A stretch of 64,000 nucleotides of DNA from Enterococcus raffinosus (GTDB lineage: Bacteria; Bacillota; Bacilli; Lactobacillales; Enterococcaceae). Below the pieces are notes generated by a model. It worked only from the letters and a program-made list of their open reading frames with translations, was not told the origin of the DNA and ran no database searches. Both the position numbers and the translations under genes were made by a program. Location: assembly GCF_018917525.1 (NCBI RefSeq), contig NZ_JAHLOS010000019.1:1-64000 (forward strand), written 5' to 3'. Below are positions 51,204 through 59,250 of the stretch, in pieces (the stretch's first letter is position 1; the number at the start of each line of letters is the position of its first letter).

Positions 51204-52023
51204 TTTAATCGGTTATTTGCCGAAAAAAACTGTAATCCATCAACTCAGCGGCTTCACCAAACTTTTATGCTTTTTGATGATCTCTGTGGTTGGGATGATT
51301 TCTTATGATACACGCTTTTTATTAGGGCTGGCGATTTTTTCAATAATTTTATTTCGCACAGCGCAAATTAGTTACCGCGAAATTTCGTTTGTGGTGAAAT
51401 TTATCGCCTTTTTCTCACTTCTAAATTTGTTGACGGTCTATTTATTTGCACCAGAGTATGGAGTGACAATCTATGGCACGCGTCATGTTATTTTTGAAGG
51501 GATCGGACGTTACACCGTGACGCAGGAGCAACTTTTTTATGAGTTCAATTTGTTGATCAAGTATTTCGTGACCATTCCTCCAGGTTTGATCTTTATTCTG
51601 ACCACGAATCCTAGCGAACTTGCTTCAAGTATTCATCGGGTAGGCGGGTCTTATAAGATCGCTTATGCCTTTTCTCTAGCACTGCGTTATATTCCAGATA
51701 TCCAGGAAGACTTTCGAACGATTTCTAAGGCACAGCAGGCGCGCGGAAACGAGCTTTCTAAAAAGGCCTCACTGATGAAGCGAGTGCGGGGAAATTTGAC
51801 AATCGCGATTCCGTTGATCTTTTCAAGTTTAGAGCGAATCGAAACTATTTCATCCGCTATGGAGCTGCGTCGATTTGGGAAGAAAAAGGGGCGAACGTGG
51901 TTGTTGGCGAAACCGCTAAGACGCAATGATTACTTAGCGTTATTTTTGGGTATCATTTTGTGTTCGACTGGAATCGTCTTACTAGTTATCAATGGTGGTC
52001 GCTTTTATAATCCATTTCGTTAA
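51190..52023 (+). CDS. ECF transporter T component (EcfT)
   Basis: 277 residues from the ATG at 51190, with GGGAGGAG in front; it starts inside the end of the ATPase gene. Five to six membrane helices. The coupling-helix motifs are seen as IPDIQEDFRTISKAQQARGNE and SAMELRRFGKKKGRTW, close to the ARG signature of EcfT. It links the S component and the double ATPase. The transcript ends in a strong hairpin. Confidence 0.9.
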   Translation: MEGSNLIGYLPKKTVIHQLSGFTKLLCFLMISVVGMISYDTRFLLGLAIFSIILFRTAQISYREISFVVKFIAFFSLLNLLTVYLFAPEYGVTIYGTRHVIFEGIGRYTVTQEQLFYEFNLLIKYFVTIPPGLIFILTTNPSELASSIHRVGGSYKIAYAFSLALRYIPDIQEDFRTISKAQQARGNELSKKASLMKRVRGNLTIAIPLIFSSLERIETISSAMELRRFGKKKGRTWLLAKPLRRNDYLALFLGIILCSTGIVLLVINGGRFYNPFR

Positions 52024-52068
52024 AAGACAGAGCATTCTGCATTTACGCAGAGTGCTCTGTCTTTTTTT
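52022..52068 (+). terminator. Intrinsic terminator of the ECF operon
   Basis: AAAAGACAGAGCA pairs with TGCTCTGTCTTTT, with CTGC/GCAG continuing inside, followed by a T-run. Confidence 0.9.
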
Positions 52069-52108
52069 ATATATTGAACGATCTTATCTATTTAATAGAT
52101 CACTGATT

Positions 52109-52315
52109 TTATTCAGCACGATTCGCAATTCCAGGGATAAATTTCAAACAGTAAAGAGCGCATAGTCCAACAACGATGTAGATAATTTTTGCGAGAATCG
52201 CCGTACTTCCACCAGATATTGCTGCAACTAAATCATATTCAAAAAGACCAACTAATAACCAATTAATTCCACCAACGATCAACAAAATAAGCGCGATAAT
52301 ATCTAGGTATTTCAT
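52109..52315 (-). CDS. DUF378 family membrane protein
   Basis: 68 residues with two membrane helices. The N-terminal YLDIIALILLIVGGINWLLVG and the short loop FEYDLVAAISGG followed by IYIVVGLCALYCL are the DUF378 pattern. Function unknown; members are often stress-inducible small membrane proteins. GGGAGG precedes the ATG on the minus strand. Confidence 0.88.
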   Translation of the reverse strand: MKYLDIIALILLIVGGINWLLVGLFEYDLVAAISGGSTAILAKIIYIVVGLCALYCLKFIPGIANRAE

Positions 52316-52453
52316 CTGTAAACCCTCCCTTCTGATTTGTTTAACAGTACCATAATTGGATACCCTACCATATTTATCTGCTCAAGAATTGATTTTTCTT
52401 ATTTTATATGGTAATAAAATGCTTTAAACACATGAGAGCTCTTATTTTTCTAG

Positions 52454-52668
52454 TTGAAAACTGTTTTTTTATCTTATAGATAAGAGGTAGGAACTCCATT
52501 TAATGCTGCATCTAACTGACAAATTCTTTTTAGAAATTGTGCACTTTCATCAAGGGGAAATGCTTACCGTTATAGATGCAAAAGTTTGCTCGAAAACAAT
52601 AAAGTATGGAAGGGAAAAAACGTCGTCATACCAAGTTATCAATCTGGTACGATGGCAGTGTTTTTTTT
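52454..52668 (+). ncRNA. Possible small RNA or untranslated leader
   Basis: Inside the 470-base gap 52316-52785. TTGAAA (52454-52459) and TAGATA (52477-52482) are 17 bp apart and could start an RNA near 52489. An 8-bp closing stem TGCATCTA (52507-52514) with TAGATGCA (52573-52580) surrounds about 58 bases. A hairpin ending in TTTTTTTT follows (52613-52668). No open frame with a ribosome site fits. It does not match a known riboswitch I can recall. The rest of the gap has an inverted repeat ACCATAT/ATATGGT (52370-52413) and nothing else clear. Confidence 0.4.
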
Positions 52669-52785
52669 AGAAAGCAAACCATTTAGTTTAAAAAATGAAC
52701 TTTTTTTTAATTAAAGAAACTATCCTATAACTTAGCGCGTATAATGTAGGTAAGAGAATCTGAGGGCAGAAAGGAAGCGAGCTGA

Positions 52786-53004
52786 ATGTTGAATCCGTTT
52801 ATCAATGCAGGTTTAGAAGTTGCTTTAAAAGACCTTTTTCGCGATAAATATACTACCGGTCAAGTTTACCCAGCTACTGCTACCGATGTATGTAAAGAGC
52901 GTTTGATTGTTTATGTCTATCCTAATAGCTTGAAATTCGTTTTTGTTGATCAGGAACAAGAGGCTTTAGAACAGCTTTCTTTAAATGAAGTAGAAGAGCA
53001 GTAA
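52786..53004 (+). CDS. Hypothetical 72-residue protein
   Basis: Small soluble protein with no recognised family (LNPFINAGLEVALKDLFRDK, ERLIVYVYPNSLKFVFVDQE). AGGAAG before the ATG and TATAAT at 52740-52745 support expression. It is closed by a terminator 4 bases after the stop, so it is monocistronic. Confidence 0.65.
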   Translation: MLNPFINAGLEVALKDLFRDKYTTGQVYPATATDVCKERLIVYVYPNSLKFVFVDQEQEALEQLSLNEVEEQ

Positions 53005-53007
53005 AAG

Positions 53008-53049
53008 GAAAGAAGATGTTTCAACTTGAAAAGAAGCATCTTCTTTTTC
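53008..53049 (+). terminator. Intrinsic terminator
   Basis: GAAAGAAGATG (53008-53018) pairs with CATCTTCTTTTTC (53037-53049). Confidence 0.8.
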
Positions 53050-53093
53050 AATGAAAAAGGTGAGGAACTCTTAAATGAGCCTCACCTTTAGTA

Positions 53094-53780
53094 TTATTTA
53101 ATTTTGTCTAAGATTAATTGCGCACAGTCAATTTGATTGGGAATATTGCCAGCTTCGTCTTTCACGCGCCAGATATCGGGAGTGATCTCATCAACGACAT
53201 ACATTTTCCCTTCATCATCATAACCAATCTCAATCTTGAAATCAATTAGAGTCAAGTTCATTTCAGCCAATGTTTCTCTAAGTACAGTACCGACTCTGGT
53301 CAAAATATCCAAACCTTCATCGTATTGCATGGGTTTCAAGATACCCTTCATTTGACATAAGCGATCGGTAATTAATGGATCACCTTGTTCATCGTCTTTT
53401 AAAGTCACTTCCAAATAAGGTGGGTCGAAGGGTAATCCTTCTGGTAGAGTAAAACGACGACACATACTGCCAGCAGTGAAATAACGCAATACAAATTCTA
53501 AATTAGGTACGGTTAACTGCCGAACCTTCATCATTCCTTTTTCGATGTCTGCGTCTAGATAATGGGTAGGGATACCATTTTTTTCCATCAGCTCAAAAAA
53601 GTATTTGGAAATAATTAGGCCGATTTTCCCCTTGCCGTCAACGCTTCCGCCAACAGTGTTTGAGCCCGGATCAAAGACGCCATCTTCACCAGTTGCGCTA
53701 TCTTTAAATAGTAAATAGACTTCCCTGTTTTCCTCATCTAGTAGTACTGTTTTTGTTTTCCCATCGTACAATTCTTCCAT
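53094..53780 (-). CDS. purC: SAICAR synthetase-like protein (PurC), isolated copy
   Basis: 228 residues. LYDGKTKTVLL, FKDSATGEDG, SVDGKGKIGLIISKYFFELM, PNLEFVLRYFTAGSMCRRF and VVDEITPDIWRVKD follow the PurC order, catalysing ATP-dependent joining of CAIR and aspartate. Differences from the usual form (DEITPDIWR for DEISPDTCR, a stretched GEDGVFDPGSNTVGG loop) suggest a divergent paralogue. No other purine gene is nearby, so it may be a second copy or have a shifted substrate (inference). Confidence 0.85.
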   Translation of the reverse strand: MEELYDGKTKTVLLDEENREVYLLFKDSATGEDGVFDPGSNTVGGSVDGKGKIGLIISKYFFELMEKNGIPTHYLDADIEKGMMKVRQLTVPNLEFVLRYFTAGSMCRRFTLPEGLPFDPPYLEVTLKDDEQGDPLITDRLCQMKGILKPMQYDEGLDILTRVGTVLRETLAEMNLTLIDFKIEIGYDDEGKMYVVDEITPDIWRVKDEAGNIPNQIDCAQLILDKIK

Positions 53781-53798
53781 TTTTTCCCGCCTTCTCTG

Positions 53799-53838
53799 AA
53801 ATATCCAGTGTTTTAAAAAATGATAACATTGGATATTT
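53799..53838. repeat. Inverted repeat upstream of purC
   Basis: AAATATCCAGTGTT (53799-53812) and AACATTGGATATTT (53825-53838) form 14-bp arms with one mismatch around a 12-base AT-rich loop, 19 bases before the purC start. It may be an operator or a leader hairpin. Confidence 0.5.
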
Positions 53839-53869
53839 TTAGTGTCGATGATTTTTCGGATTTTATTTT

Positions 53870-53898
53870 AAAAAAGAAGCCGAATGTTCGGCTTTTGT
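53870..53898 (-). terminator. Second terminator downstream of ssrA
   Basis: AAGCCGAA (53877-53884) pairs with TTCGGCTT (53887-53894); on the minus strand the T-run follows. It may back up the ssrA terminator at 54024-54060. Confidence 0.6.
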
Positions 53899-54023
53899 TT
53901 GATAGAGTGGTGGGGAATGTACATAAATCTAGATGATGAGTGTTTTTTTCTGAAATTAGTGATCTGTCTATATAAAAACTATTGGTTCTTAATCGGAATA
54001 CAAAAAGTTTGCAATTTTATCTA

Positions 54024-54060
54024 TAAAAAAAACCGAAACGCTGTTACATCAACGTTTTGG
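54024..54060 (-). terminator. Intrinsic terminator of ssrA
   Basis: CCGAAACG pairs with CGTTTTGG (G-U allowed); on the minus strand TTTTTTTT follows. Confidence 0.8.
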
Positions 54061-54082
54061 CTTTGCTCTGAAGATCATAGAA

Positions 54083-54446
54083 TGGAGACGGCGGGAGTCG
54101 AACCCGCGTCCAAACATATCGACACCTAAAAATCTACGCTCATAGTCATACTATTTAAATTTCGCTTTGTCTTCTGCCGCATGACAGGCCGCAGACATTG
54201 CTAGTCTGATAGGCTCTTTTACAACTTGCAGACGGAAAGTTGTAACGTATCCCACTTAGAATAGGACCCTTACTCGAGCACATGGGCGATACCGAGAGGA
54301 TCTACGCTAACTGTTTTTAGGCAGCTAAAGCGTAAGAGTTATTGTTGTTTTTAGCAGTTATATTTAACTGTAACGTTTTTACGTAGACGTAACCTACGAA
54401 GCGCAATTCAGGCTCAAACTATGCCTGTCGAATCCGTAACGTCCCC
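54083..54446 (-). ncRNA. ssrA: Transfer-messenger RNA (tmRNA)
   Basis: The tRNA-like ends are GGGGACG (minus-strand 5' end at 54446) and CGTCTCCA (encoded CCA at 54083-54085), which pair as the acceptor stem. GTTCGACTCCCGC gives the T-arm. The tag reading frame runs on the minus strand over 54355-54317 and encodes AKNNNNSYALAA followed by TAA. This is close to the enterococcal AKNENNSFALAA/AKNENNSYALAA tags. Function: rescue of stalled ribosomes with SmpB; smpB is not in the window. Length about 364 bases. Confidence 0.95.
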
Positions 54447-54473
54447 CTAATGAATAATTTTGTTGCAAGAAAA

Positions 54474-54502
54474 AGTATAACATTTCGTTATAAAAAAAGC
54501 AA
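54474..54502 (-). promoter_or_regulatory. Promoter of ssrA
   Basis: On the minus strand TTGCTT (54502-54497) and TATACT (54479-54474) are 17 bp apart. Transcription would start about 20 bases before the mature 5' end. Confidence 0.75.
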
Positions 54503-54657
54503 AGAAGTAAATGAGAAATGAAGAATTTATTGTGCTAGAGTCCAAAAAATTGAAGAAAAAACAAATAGTTAGTGAAGATACGGGTAAGGTAATGGTTCAA
54601 AAAAATGAAATAGAGTATACTTAGAATGAGAATCAGATGATACCAGGGGGTTAAAGT

Positions 54658-55380
54658 ATGAATATTTTAATGATTGAAGACAATGAATCCGTTTCGGAAA
54701 TGATGCAAATGTTTTTCTTGAATGAGGGCTGGGAGGCTGAGTTTAAATACGATGGAAAAGAAGGATTGGATGCCTTTAAGGCGGAACCCGAGAAATGGGA
54801 CATGATTACTCTTGACCTGAATTTGCCTAGTATGGATGGAATGGAAGTCGGACGTGAAATTCGAAAAATCTCTAAAACAGTTCCGATCATTATGTTGACA
54901 GCCAGAGATTCTGAAAGCGATCAAGTAATTGGTTTAGAAATGGGTGCGGATGATTATGTAACGAAACCTTTTTCACCACTAACCTTGATTGCCCGGATTA
55001 AGGCATTGCACCGTCGTAGCGAATTAACAACGGAACCGCAAAAGGAAGCTGCGGCAACGAATGACAATTTTGATATTCAAACAGATCATTTTAAAATGAA
55101 TTTAAAAACTCGTGAGGCGTATCTAGACGGAAAGCCGATTGACGGATTAACACCAAAAGAATTTGATTTATTATATACAATGGCGAAAAAGCCGCGCCAG
55201 GTATTTACTCGTGAACAGCTATTGGAACTAGTTTGGGATTATCAGTATTTTGGTGATGAACGAACAGTTGATGCCCATATCAAGAAATTACGTCAAAAAA
55301 TTGAGAAGGTCGGTGCACAGGTTATTCAAACCGTTTGGGGCGTTGGCTACAAATTTGACGACACTGAGGTTGGTCGATGA
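54658..55380 (+). CDS. OmpR/PhoB family response regulator
   Basis: 240 residues. Receiver domain with IEDNESV, the phospho-acceptor Asp in MITLDLNLPSMDG and DDYVTKPFSP; winged helix at about 140-238 ending RTVDAHIKKLRQKI and VWGVGYKFDD. GGGGG precedes the ATG. Its stop overlaps the kinase start (ATGA). The pair is a classical two-component system; it is not WalRK by sequence, and the signal is unknown. Confidence 0.93.
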   Translation: MNILMIEDNESVSEMMQMFFLNEGWEAEFKYDGKEGLDAFKAEPEKWDMITLDLNLPSMDGMEVGREIRKISKTVPIIMLTARDSESDQVIGLEMGADDYVTKPFSPLTLIARIKALHRRSELTTEPQKEAAATNDNFDIQTDHFKMNLKTREAYLDGKPIDGLTPKEFDLLYTMAKKPRQVFTREQLLELVWDYQYFGDERTVDAHIKKLRQKIEKVGAQVIQTVWGVGYKFDDTEVGR

Positions 55381-56858
55381 AATACCTGTATCAACAATTA
55401 CTGGCTTTTGGCGGCTTGATTCTGTTGATTCTATTAACTTTAGGACTATCCTTTACACAATTTACCCGTAAAACGTTGGAAGACAATAACTACAAAGAGT
55501 TATTAGGTTATGCCCAATCAATGGAAAAGAATAATTTGTCCTTGAGTCGAGATATTCGTTTTGAGGGCATGTCGAGTAATGAGATTTTTCAATTTGCGAT
55601 TGGCGTGACTGAATCGAGTTTAAATCAGCAAGACGTATCTTTTGTCTTTATTGATAAGGATCGAGAGGTGCAATACCCTGAAAAATCAGGAAAAGTAAAT
55701 CCGCACTTAGTCAGTGATGAGCAATGGAAAGCATTGAAGGCTGGACAGCAGCAGAAGGAAACTAGTTCTAAAAATGTGATGGGGCAAAGTCAAACGACTT
55801 CTTATGCGATGGTTCCTTTTTTCACTGAGGGCGTGTTCTTTGGAGTCTTGCTGGTCAGTCAACCAGCGATGAATGTTGAGACAAGTGTCAATTCCATCGT
55901 GGCCGATTTATTCAAGGCCTTTATTATCGCTTCTATCATTGCGATTATTGTCAGCTATTTCTTTGCGACACAGCAGGTGAAGCGTATTAATCGAATGCGT
56001 TCAGCAACAAAAGAGGTTGCGGCAGGAAACTTTGATGTGGTGGTGCCGAATCGCAATCGCGACGAATTTGATGATCTGGCGGATGATTTTAATCGTATGA
56101 CGGTGTCCTTAAAAGAGTCGCAAGATGAAATCGAACGCCAAGAGGAGCGGCGGAAGCAGTTCATGGCGGATGCTTCACATGAAATGCGTACACCTTTAAC
56201 AACGATCAACGGTTTGTTAGAAGGGCTGCAATACAATGCAATCCCTGAAAATCAGAGGGAGAAGGCCATCAAGCTGATGCAAAACGAGACCTCTCGTTTG
56301 ATTCGTTTAGTTAATGAAAATTTGGATTACGAAAAGATTCGAACCAATCAAATTAGTATTTTGCTGCAGGAGTTTAACGCAACGGAGGCAGTAGCCACAT
56401 TATTAGCTCAATTAGCAGCTAAAGCTGAAGCCTCAGGTGATCACTTAATCCTTGAAACAGATGAACCGATCACTGTCTATGCTGATTACGACCGTTTTGT
56501 CCAGGTGATGGTAAACTTGATTCAAAATGCGATTCAATTTACTAAGGATGGAACGATTGCTGTTGCTATTACAAAATTGGAGAATGCAACGGAGATTAAG
56601 ATTTCCGATACTGGTATCGGAATGTCCGAGGATCAAGTGAAGAATATCTGGGATCGCTACTATAAAGCAGATCCATCGCGGAAAAATACAAAATACGGTG
56701 AATCTGGTCTAGGGTTATCGATTGTGCAAGAACTAGTTCGTTTGCACAACGGAACGATTGAGGTTTCCAGTGAACTAGACAAGGGAACTACATTTACAGT
56801 CGTCTTTCCAGACAAACCAGAAGCAGTAGAAGCAACCGAAGAACAAAAAGAAGCGTAA
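55377..56858 (+). CDS. Sensor histidine kinase with HAMP domain
   Basis: 493 residues. Membrane helices at about 8-30 and 178-198 bracket an extracellular sensor domain of about 145 residues. HAMP follows (VKRINRMRSATKEVAAGNFD), then the H-box DASHEMRTPLTTI, N-box VNLIQNAIQFT, G1 ISDTGIGMS and G2 YGESGLGLSIVQ. All key residues are intact. It partners the response regulator with which it overlaps by 4 bases. The signal is unknown. A terminator overlaps the stop. Confidence 0.93.
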   Translation: MKYLYQQLLAFGGLILLILLTLGLSFTQFTRKTLEDNNYKELLGYAQSMEKNNLSLSRDIRFEGMSSNEIFQFAIGVTESSLNQQDVSFVFIDKDREVQYPEKSGKVNPHLVSDEQWKALKAGQQQKETSSKNVMGQSQTTSYAMVPFFTEGVFFGVLLVSQPAMNVETSVNSIVADLFKAFIIASIIAIIVSYFFATQQVKRINRMRSATKEVAAGNFDVVVPNRNRDEFDDLADDFNRMTVSLKESQDEIERQEERRKQFMADASHEMRTPLTTINGLLEGLQYNAIPENQREKAIKLMQNETSRLIRLVNENLDYEKIRTNQISILLQEFNATEAVATLLAQLAAKAEASGDHLILETDEPITVYADYDRFVQVMVNLIQNAIQFTKDGTIAVAITKLENATEIKISDTGIGMSEDQVKNIWDRYYKADPSRKNTKYGESGLGLSIVQELVRLHNGTIEVSSELDKGTTFTVVFPDKPEAVEATEEQKEA

Positions 56859-56886
56859 AACCAAATCGGTTTTACGCTTCTTTTTT
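56850..56886. terminator. Intrinsic terminator between convergent genes
   Basis: GAAGCGTAAAACC (56850-56862) pairs perfectly with GGTTTTACGCTTC (56868-56880), then TTTTTT. The stem includes the kinase stop codon. Confidence 0.9.
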
Positions 56887-56894
56887 GCTTTGTT

Positions 56895-58334
56895 TTAAAG
56901 AATGGCTAAAATAATAAAATTCAAGATGAATAAAAGATCTACGACCCAAAGAATTGGGGAGATTTCATTGGTTTTACCTTTGATTACTTTAGCGATCGTG
57001 TAGAAAATAAAACCAGCGGCGATCCCGTAAGAGATGCTGTAGCAAAGTCCCATAAAGACACTGGCAAAGAAGGCTGGAACAGCTTCTTCTAAATCTAACC
57101 AATTGATATCTGCGAATGAAGCTAACATCATGACACCGACTAAGATCAAAGCAGGAGCAGTTGCTTGTGCAGGAACGACTGCGATCAGTGGAGAGAACAA
57201 GCTGCTTAATGCAAATAGAATTGCTACAACGACAGAAGTTAGACCTGTTCGACCACCAGCACCAATACCGGCTGCTGATTCAACATACGTTGTTGTATTT
57301 GATGTACCAAAAATTGCACCGATTGAAGTAGCGATCGCATCTGCGAATAATGCTTTGTCCATCTTTGTTTTGAAGCCTCTTGAATCATCATCCAATGCTT
57401 TTTCATCCTCTTTTGAGAAGATTCCAGTACGACGGCCAGTACCGATGAAGGTTCCGATTGTATCAAAGGTATCGGATAAACTGAAAGCTAAAATCGTCAT
57501 TAAAACTTGCGGTAACTTAGATGAATCTGAGAAAAGTGACCCCATACCGTCTGAACCAAAAGCCGCTCCAAACGTTGTGCCTAATTCTTGGATCGAACTA
57601 CCTAATGAATTAGCATGCCAATCAATTGCTCCTAATTGAACAACACCCATAGGGATTCCTAATAATGTTGTAACGACAATTCCGATTAAGATTGCACCGC
57701 GAACATTTTTAACAACTAAGATGGTTGTAATAACTAAACCAAAAACTGCCAATAAAATCGGCGCGTTATTGAAGTTTGCTAAAGCTGGAACGATTCCGCT
57801 GTTGATTGTAACGTTAGTCGCTTTCCCACCTTCAACGACACTGCTGGTGATCGCAGATGAATCTGCACTAAAGGAAAGAAGTCCTGCATTTTTGATTCCG
57901 ACGTAAGCAACGAAGATTCCGATCCCGCCGCCGATTGCATGCTGCATACTTTCAGGAATTGCGTGAATAATTAATTTACGAATTTTGGTTACAGTAATTA
58001 AAATGTTGATAATCCCACAAATGAATACCATTGCTAGGGCTTGCTGCCAAGAATAGCCAAGTCCAAAAACGACTGTATAAGTGAAAAACGCATTCAGCCC
58101 CATACCAGGTGCTTGCGCATAAGGAACATTAGCGAATAATCCCATTACTAAAGTTCCGATCACAGAGGCGATGATCGTAGCTAGAAAAACTGCCTGAAAG
58201 GGCATCCCTGAAGCTGATAAAATACTTGGATTGACGAATAAAATATAACTCATGGCGAAGAATGTTGTGATCCCTGCCATCACTTCAGTGGAAATGTTGG
58301 TGCCTTGTTCTTTTAATTTAAAGAATTTCTCCAT
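56895..58334 (-). CDS. Purine permease, AzgA/PbuG (NCS2) family
   Basis: 479 residues from the ATG at 58334, with AAGGAG upstream; the longer frame upstream covers the promoter. About twelve or more helices. NISTEVMAGITTFFAMSYIL and YAQAPGMGLNAFFTYTVVFG, SMQHAIGGGIGIFVAYVGIKNAG and SAAGIGAGGRTGLTSVVVAI are typical of guanine/hypoxanthine or adenine proton symporters. Purine uptake for salvage; the exact base is not resolved. Promoter at 58395-58423. Confidence 0.9.
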   Translation of the reverse strand: MEKFFKLKEQGTNISTEVMAGITTFFAMSYILFVNPSILSASGMPFQAVFLATIIASVIGTLVMGLFANVPYAQAPGMGLNAFFTYTVVFGLGYSWQQALAMVFICGIINILITVTKIRKLIIHAIPESMQHAIGGGIGIFVAYVGIKNAGLLSFSADSSAITSSVVEGGKATNVTINSGIVPALANFNNAPILLAVFGLVITTILVVKNVRGAILIGIVVTTLLGIPMGVVQLGAIDWHANSLGSSIQELGTTFGAAFGSDGMGSLFSDSSKLPQVLMTILAFSLSDTFDTIGTFIGTGRRTGIFSKEDEKALDDDSRGFKTKMDKALFADAIATSIGAIFGTSNTTTYVESAAGIGAGGRTGLTSVVVAILFALSSLFSPLIAVVPAQATAPALILVGVMMLASFADINWLDLEEAVPAFFASVFMGLCYSISYGIAAGFIFYTIAKVIKGKTNEISPILWVVDLLFILNFIILAIL

Positions 58335-58355
58335 TATAATTAAACGCTCCTTAAG

Positions 58356-58437
58356 AATAAGTTCATTATATCGGCAAAAACCGAATACTTTTAAAGTATA
58401 ATGAAGAAACAATCGACTTTCAACAATAAGTTCATTA
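58356..58437. repeat. 13-bp direct repeats around the purine permease promoter
   Basis: AATAAGTTCATTA occurs at 58356-58368 (in the 5' leader) and at 58425-58437 (just upstream of the -35). AAAACCGAATACT lies between, matching 11 of 13 positions of the PurBox AWWWCCGAACWWT. These are candidate regulator sites. Confidence 0.5.
58395..58423 (-). promoter_or_regulatory. Promoter of the purine permease
   Basis: On the minus strand TTGAAA (58423-58418) and TATACT (58400-58395) are 17 bp apart. Confidence 0.75.
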
Positions 58438-58468
58438 AGAGAACAAATAAAAAGAAGAATGTTCGTGT

Positions 58469-59125
58469 TTAGCGAACATTCTTCTTCTTTGTGGTGGTAC
58501 TAATCAAGCGGAAGGAGATGATCAGTACACATAAATATAAGAAGAGGGAGAAAACAGCTTTAGAAAGAGCACAGAAAAATAGATCAAGCAAAGTCGTCGA
58601 GGAGAGCTCAAATGATAAGGAGGAACGAATGGAATAGGCGATCCCGCTCGTGCCATTACTCAAGACAAAATTGGGCAATTCCTTTATTTGATTCAACCCT
58701 TGATGATAAATAGCCTGCAAGATGGATTCGTAAACGGGCTCGAAAATGGTAAAAAATAAAATCAAACAAGTAGCGGCAATTAGTAAGCCGATAATGAACT
58801 CAAGTCCGGTTGAATAGATCAGCTGTTTAATTGAAGTCGTCGATTTTTTTTGGCGATAGATCCTGATGGCAAAAACGACAAATAATAGGACGAATAAGAT
58901 AATCACGCTGACAGACAGTCGGAAAGAAAAATAGTGTTGCAGCTGATCGATTTCTTTACTAGTAAATAATTGGATTTGAGGGGAAGAATCCAACTGATTC
59001 AAAACGAGCCTCAACATTCCTAAACTGGTTAAGACAAAGAGAGCGACCAAATAGATCACCCAAGATATTGAAAATTGGATTCGATGTCTTTTGATTGTTG
59101 AAAGCGTCGTTGAAAAAAGTTCCAT
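58469..59125 (-). CDS. Hypothetical membrane protein
   Basis: 218 residues with four hydrophobic segments at about 20-42, 70-90, 105-130 and 183-208, a basic N-terminus (TLSTIKRHRIQF) and basic C-terminus. Between the third and fourth lies an extracellular-type loop of about 50 residues. No family recognised. A terminator (AAAGAAGAATGTTCG with its complement) overlaps the 3' end of the gene. It lies between the purine permease and ltaS on the same strand but with its own upstream gap. Confidence 0.6.
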   Translation of the reverse strand: MELFSTTLSTIKRHRIQFSISWVIYLVALFVLTSLGMLRLVLNQLDSSPQIQLFTSKEIDQLQHYFSFRLSVSVIILFVLLFVVFAIRIYRQKKSTTSIKQLIYSTGLEFIIGLLIAATCLILFFTIFEPVYESILQAIYHQGLNQIKELPNFVLSNGTSGIAYSIRSSLSFELSSTTLLDLFFCALSKAVFSLFLYLCVLIISFRLISTTTKKKNVR

Positions 59126-59209
59126 AGATTCCCACCTCTTACTAATAAGTATAAAATCCTAATTTGAAAGAAATATGAATTCTATCGGAAGAAATAAGTG
59201 CAAACAAAT

Positions 59210-59242
59210 AAAGACCTTTCACAGTTTTTGTGAAAGGTCTTT
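59210..59242 (-). terminator. Intrinsic terminator of ltaS
   Basis: AAAGACCTTTCAC pairs with GTGAAAGGTCTTT; it lies just after the ltaS stop on the minus strand. Confidence 0.85.
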
Positions 59243-59250
59243 GTTGGAGA

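Noticed and set aside
52507-52580. Known riboswitch in the gap before the 72-aa gene
   Set aside because: The closing stem was compared from memory with purine, preQ1, THF, SAM-III and fluoride motifs and none of their conserved cores is present.
53884-54129. 81-codon plus-strand frame ending in tmRNA sequence
   Set aside because: It overlaps the ssrA terminator and the 3' end of the tmRNA, and its C-terminal residues are translated tmRNA acceptor/T-arm.
57103-57639. 178-codon plus-strand frame opposite the purine permease
   Set aside because: It is antisense to a well-recognised permease and has a composition typical of an anti-coding shadow.
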